A DNA stretch of 64,000 nt. It comes from CALWZE01 sp964645785. Lineage in GTDB: Bacteria; Bacillota; Clostridia; Oscillospirales; Ruminococcaceae. The stretch is taken from contig CAZYAV010000005.1 in the NCBI GenBank assembly GCA_964645785.1, forward strand, positions 1 to 64,000, given 5' to 3'. This document shows, piece after piece, positions 61,589-64,000 of this stretch; the first letter of the stretch is position 1, and each line of letters opens with the position of its first letter. A program made the translations under genes and the position numbers. The notes below the pieces were generated by a model. It saw nothing but the letters and a program-made list of their open reading frames with translations, did no database searches and was not told the origin of the DNA.

Positions 61589-62929
61589 ATGAGCGGTTGG
61601 ATGCTTGCGGGAATCTACTTCTGCGCCGGGCTGATCGGGGTGTTTTTGTGCGCCGGTGTGCGGCGGAGCGGGCTGGCGTTTGTGGCCGGCGCGCTGCTGC
61701 TCGGCGCTGCGTATGGCCTGCGGTGGCTGGGCGGGGGCTCGCTTTTCGGCGGCTGGGGCGAAATTGCGGGCGGATGCCTTGCGATGGCCGGGGCGGGGAT
61801 GCTGCTTCAGCTTTTGCTGCGCTGGAAAAACAGGCGCAGCGGGCGGCGCGCCGCCCGCGCAAGGCAGGCGAACGGCCGCCCCGGCAGAATGCGCGCAGCC
61901 GAGCGCCGCAGGCGGGTTCTGCGCACGGTTTTGCTTGTTCCGCTGTGCCTTGCGCTGTGTACGGGCGGCGTGATGCTTTACACCAGCCTCGGCGCCGGCG
62001 GCGGGTCGGGCGTGCTGGACGGTTCGCTGGCGACACCCGCCGCGCTGCGCAGAAAATCCCTCAACATCCTGGTCTGCGGGATTGACAACGACCAAAACGA
62101 CGAGGCGCACCGGCAGAACATGACCGACGTCATCATGCTGGTGAATATCGACCTTGAAAACAAAACGGCTGCGATTTTACAGATTCCGCGGGATACATAT
62201 ATCGGGGACGTCACGGCGACGGGGAAAATCAACGCCGTATACAACAATTTCGAGACGGACGGGGCGCGCATCAACGCGCTGGCGGGGCAGCTGAACCGGA
62301 TGTTCGCGCTGCCGGTCGACAATTATGTCACCATCACGATGGAGGGGTTCCGCAAGGCGGTGGACGCGATTGGCGGGGTAGAGGTCAATCTGGAATCCGA
62401 GATGGTGTTCAACCTGCGCGACCCGAACGAGGTCATCGTGCGGACAATCACCCTGCCGGCCGGCAAAAACCTGCTGGACGGGGAGCTGGCCGACCTGTTT
62501 GTGCGGTATCGGGACTATGTCCGCGCGGATCTCGACCGCATGAACGTCCAGAGGGTATTCCTGGCGGCGCTGATGAACCAGCTGACGTCGCTGCCGGTGG
62601 GCGAGCTGCTGGGCGCGGTCAAGGCGGTGTACCCCTATCTCGGCACCGATTTTTCTCTGGCGCAGCTGGCGGGGCTCGCCCTGAAGGCGCGGAGCTTCTC
62701 GCCCGATTCCATCCTCGCCCTGCGGGCGCCGGGGGAGCCGACAATGACCGGCGGACAGTCGGTGTTTACACTGCACCGGCAGGCGCTGGCCGATATGCTC
62801 AACGCATCCATGCGCCCGCACATGGACGCCGTGCCCGCGCAGCAGCTGGATGTCATCGAGCTGCAAAACACGACCGACCTGCTCGACCGCTCGCAGGGGA
62901 CGCTGGACGGCTACCAGCCCGGGGGCTAA
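61589..62929 (+). CDS. LytR-CpsA-Psr (LCP) family protein
   Basis: Membrane-anchored ligase that attaches anionic glycopolymers to peptidoglycan. The 446 residues have three or four N-terminal hydrophobic helices (more than the usual single anchor), a basic loop of about 25 residues rich in R and A, then the LCP domain from about 165: LVCGIDNDQN, MTDVIMLVNIDLENKTAAILQIPRDTYI, KINAVYNNF, YVTITMEGFRKAVDAIGGVEV and DLFVRYRDYVRADLDRMNVQ. The usual R-(H/R)-R late motif reads FVRYRDYVRADLDR. ATG 61589 follows AAAGGAAATGACGGA. Confidence 0.92.
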   Translation: MSGWMLAGIYFCAGLIGVFLCAGVRRSGLAFVAGALLLGAAYGLRWLGGGSLFGGWGEIAGGCLAMAGAGMLLQLLLRWKNRRSGRRAARARQANGRPGRMRAAERRRRVLRTVLLVPLCLALCTGGVMLYTSLGAGGGSGVLDGSLATPAALRRKSLNILVCGIDNDQNDEAHRQNMTDVIMLVNIDLENKTAAILQIPRDTYIGDVTATGKINAVYNNFETDGARINALAGQLNRMFALPVDNYVTITMEGFRKAVDAIGGVEVNLESEMVFNLRDPNEVIVRTITLPAGKNLLDGELADLFVRYRDYVRADLDRMNVQRVFLAALMNQLTSLPVGELLGAVKAVYPYLGTDFSLAQLAGLALKARSFSPDSILALRAPGEPTMTGGQSVFTLHRQALADMLNASMRPHMDAVPAQQLDVIELQNTTDLLDRSQGTLDGYQPGG

Positions 62930-63256
62930 GCGCAACGGTTCAGTGCAGCGGGGGCTTGCCTTGGGGAAGCAGGAAGCGCAGCATTGCCGGTATCCGCAGC
63001 GGGGAACGGAAACCGTCGCGGGGCTTGGCTGCCGGACAAGCCTGTCTTTTGGGAGAGCGAGGAAGGCCGGCGGGAATTTGCGGCGTGAGAACCACAGCGG
63101 GAGGTTTGAAGACAGCATGAAAGCCGCCTAATCCGGAATAAAAAGCCCCCGGCAAAGCAGGGGGTCTTTTCATAGACGGGCAGACCCTTTGCTGCAAGCG
63201 ACACGCGCCGCGCCGCGTTGGCGGTGCGGCCTGCCGGCTGCGAGTTCTCTTACCTG
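62930..63256. other. Gene-free stretch
   Basis: About 330 bases between the LCP gene and the transposase relic. It holds the hairpin at 63141-63172; no gene is supported. Confidence 0.6.
63141..63172. terminator. Bidirectional hairpin with A and T tracts
   Basis: CCCCC / GGGGG stem with flanking AG/CT pairs (AAAAAGCCCCC .. GGGGGTCTTTT). It can end the LCP transcript; it is also where the right end of the IS200-like relic might be. Confidence 0.6.
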
Positions 63257-63464
63257 TCACCCCAAAAAATGGGTTTCTCCGTTCCCCATCCGTAGCTGCT
63301 CTCCCGCTTTATCCTCTTCCGGCTGCCTTTGGATGGATTCCTTTATCTTCTTTCCCGCCGTATCTACGCAGTGTTCTCGACACCAAAATTCCCGGTTCCT
63401 GCGATAGTTCGGTGCAAACACGATGGGATATAGAACTCCGCGTTGTGTGCGTTAACCTGTTCAT
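63257..63464 (-). pseudogene. IS200/IS605-type tnpA relic with internal deletion and frameshift
   Basis: Read on the minus strand, ATG 63464 begins MNRLTHTT, similar to the N-terminus of IS200 TnpA (SL-HTTWNCKYHIVF). After a frameshift near 63420 the next frame reads IVFAPNYRRN, and then directly REFWCREHCVDTAGKKIKES (two residues short of IQRQPEED), which resembles the C-terminal end of the same transposase (HKFW-RGYYV-TVG-NKK). The middle of the protein, including the catalytic Tyr and HUH region (about 90 residues), is absent. It ends with TGA at 63259-63257. The element is dead, and the local DNA is less G+C-rich than the rest. Confidence 0.7.
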
Positions 63465-63576
63465 ATCATTTGTTTCGAATTCCCCCCTTGTTTTTCCTGC
63501 GCAGTTGGCAGGCCGCGCGCTTATTCTGAAACAAAGGGAGATTTTCTGTCTTCATCACCGGCTTTCGCCTTTTTTG

Positions 63577-63604
63577 AACCACTCGCCATGCGAGTGGTTT
63601 TCTA
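63577..63604 (+). terminator. Strong hairpin, terminator or IS200 left end
   Basis: Perfect 10-bp stem AACCACTCGC / GCGAGTGGTT with loop CAT, followed by TTTCT. It lies about 110 bp upstream of the tnpA relic start on the minus strand, where IS200 elements carry a subterminal hairpin. Confidence 0.7.
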
Positions 63605-63611
63605 TATACAA

Positions 63612-63640
63612 AAAAGAAGCCCGGCCGGAGCCGGGCTTCC
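63612..63640 (-). terminator. Terminator of the minus-strand gene at the window end
   Basis: Perfect 10-bp stem GAAGCCCGGC / GCCGGGCTTC with a 4-nt loop. On the minus strand TTTTTTG follows. Confidence 0.85.
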
Positions 63641-63701
63641 TGAACGGAATGCAATGTATTCAAACGGGCAGTATGTCGGCAAAAATTGGCGGAAGCTTTA
63701 C

Positions 63702-63734
63702 AGCAAAGTCTGCTTGCTTTGTATGTTCGCTTGC
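63702..63734. repeat. Decayed fourth copy of the 54-kb repeat element
   Basis: GCAAAGTCTGCTTGCTTTG followed by TATGTTCGCTTGC aligns with the head of copy B (GCAAAGTCCGCTCTGCTGCG and on to TCGCTTGC) with one indel and about six differences; the rest of the element is missing. Judged by eye. Confidence 0.45.
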
Positions 63735-63745
63735 CTTTGGGATGC

Positions 63746-64000
63746 TTACTTTCTGTAGCCGCACTTGGGGCAGACGCCGTTTACCATAGCAATGCCGCAC
63801 AGCGGGCAACGGTCAACGGTTCCGCTTACGGGATACTCGCAGGTGGCCGCGTTGACCCCGCTGGTGAAGGTGATCTTGGCGATGTTCAGCTTATCCTTGA
63901 GCAGCTCGTAAACGATTTTGATCATGCCCTCAACGGTCATGGTCTCCTTGGTGACGACCAGACGGCAGTCGGGGTACGCGGTGGCGAGCTCCGTTTTGAA
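63746..64000 (-). CDS. C-terminal part of an unidentified protein with a zinc ribbon
   Basis: 84 residues are visible before the stop; the gene continues past the window edge. The last 20 residues form a four-cysteine zinc ribbon (CPLCGIAMVNGVCPKCG) ending YRK. Before it comes a mixed helix-strand region (TMTVEGMIKIVYELLKDKLN, then IAKITFTSGVNAATCEYPVSG). I do not recognise the family. A good terminator follows, about 105 bp downstream. Confidence 0.75.
   Translation of the reverse strand, partial: FKTELATAYPDCRLVVTKETMTVEGMIKIVYELLKDKLNIAKITFTSGVNAATCEYPVSGTVDRCPLCGIAMVNGVCPKCGYRK

Noticed and set aside
62930..63131. Short plus-strand frame after the LCP gene
   Set aside because: No Shine-Dalgarno, start or recognisable protein sequence; it reads like random GC-rich spacer.
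1..64000. tRNA, rRNA, tmRNA, RNase P RNA and phage genes
   Set aside because: I scanned the gaps for their characteristic conserved stretches and found none.

Overview
The window is a G+C-rich draft scaffold of an anaerobic, endospore-forming Firmicute, most likely a high-GC member of the Clostridia. The evidence is a T-box leader on metNIQ, a 28-codon spoVM gene next to a SipL-like SPOCS/LysM protein, a PdaA-type cortex deacetylase, the RemA-gmk-rpoZ-priA-def-fmt-rsmB-rlmN-prpC-prkC-rsgA housekeeping block, and biotin-dependent carboxyltransferases of fermentative type. Two runs of N (7580-7589 and 19457-19556) mark scaffold joins. No rRNA, tRNA, CRISPR array or prophage was seen.

Layout. 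0-7.6 kb: a BMP-family nucleoside-type lipoprotein divergent from a Crp/Fnr regulator with a palindrome between them, then a CorC-type membrane protein, a DUF2238-like membrane protein, a MATE exporter and folC cut by the first gap. 7.6-14.2 kb: a stray ABC-ATPase fragment fused against 5-formyl-THF cyclo-ligase, then trpS, a DUF1801 protein, gltX, a YbaK deacylase, an EamA transporter and a DUF2284 protein. 14.5-20 kb: PdaA and a NusG-domain-II protein on the minus strand, an M20 dipeptidase, a cysteine hydrolase, an MFS transporter, and a ~238-bp tandem repeat that runs into the second gap. 20-23 kb: metQ-metI-metN on the minus strand under a methionine T-box. 23-29 kb: a nucleotidyltransferase, a transglutaminase lipoprotein and a compact type IV pilus-like operon (GspF, four small anchored proteins, PilT). 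30-33.5 kb: three genes resembling a split transcarboxylase (carboxyltransferase, biotin carrier, 5S/OadA-type subunit).

33.5-46.6 kb is the conserved housekeeping run from yicC to rsgA: nucleotide synthesis, replication restart, formyl-Met processing, rRNA modification and the PASTA kinase/phosphatase pair. 47.1-49.2 kb holds a small sporulation locus: a 45-aa hydrophobic protein, SpoVM and the SipL-like protein. 49.6-53.9 kb: DUF951, prfA, the threonylcarbamoyl-AMP synthase, coaE and an M18 aminopeptidase. 53.95-54.5 kb is an intergenic cluster of structured repeats. 54.8-61.1 kb: ptsI followed by glpK and a glycerol-3-phosphate oxidation module (GlpA-like, an FAD/NAD oxidoreductase and DUF1667). 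The right end has a small unknown protein, an LCP-family protein, an internally deleted IS200/IS605 tnpA relic in lower-GC DNA, and the tail of an unidentified zinc-ribbon protein.

The least ordinary items are the spoVM-sipL pairing, the repeat family at 54 kb with a decayed fourth copy at 63.7 kb, the split transcarboxylase, the pilus-like operon without an extension ATPase, and the palindrome at the first gene pair. The join near 7.7 kb should be treated as a probable assembly artefact.
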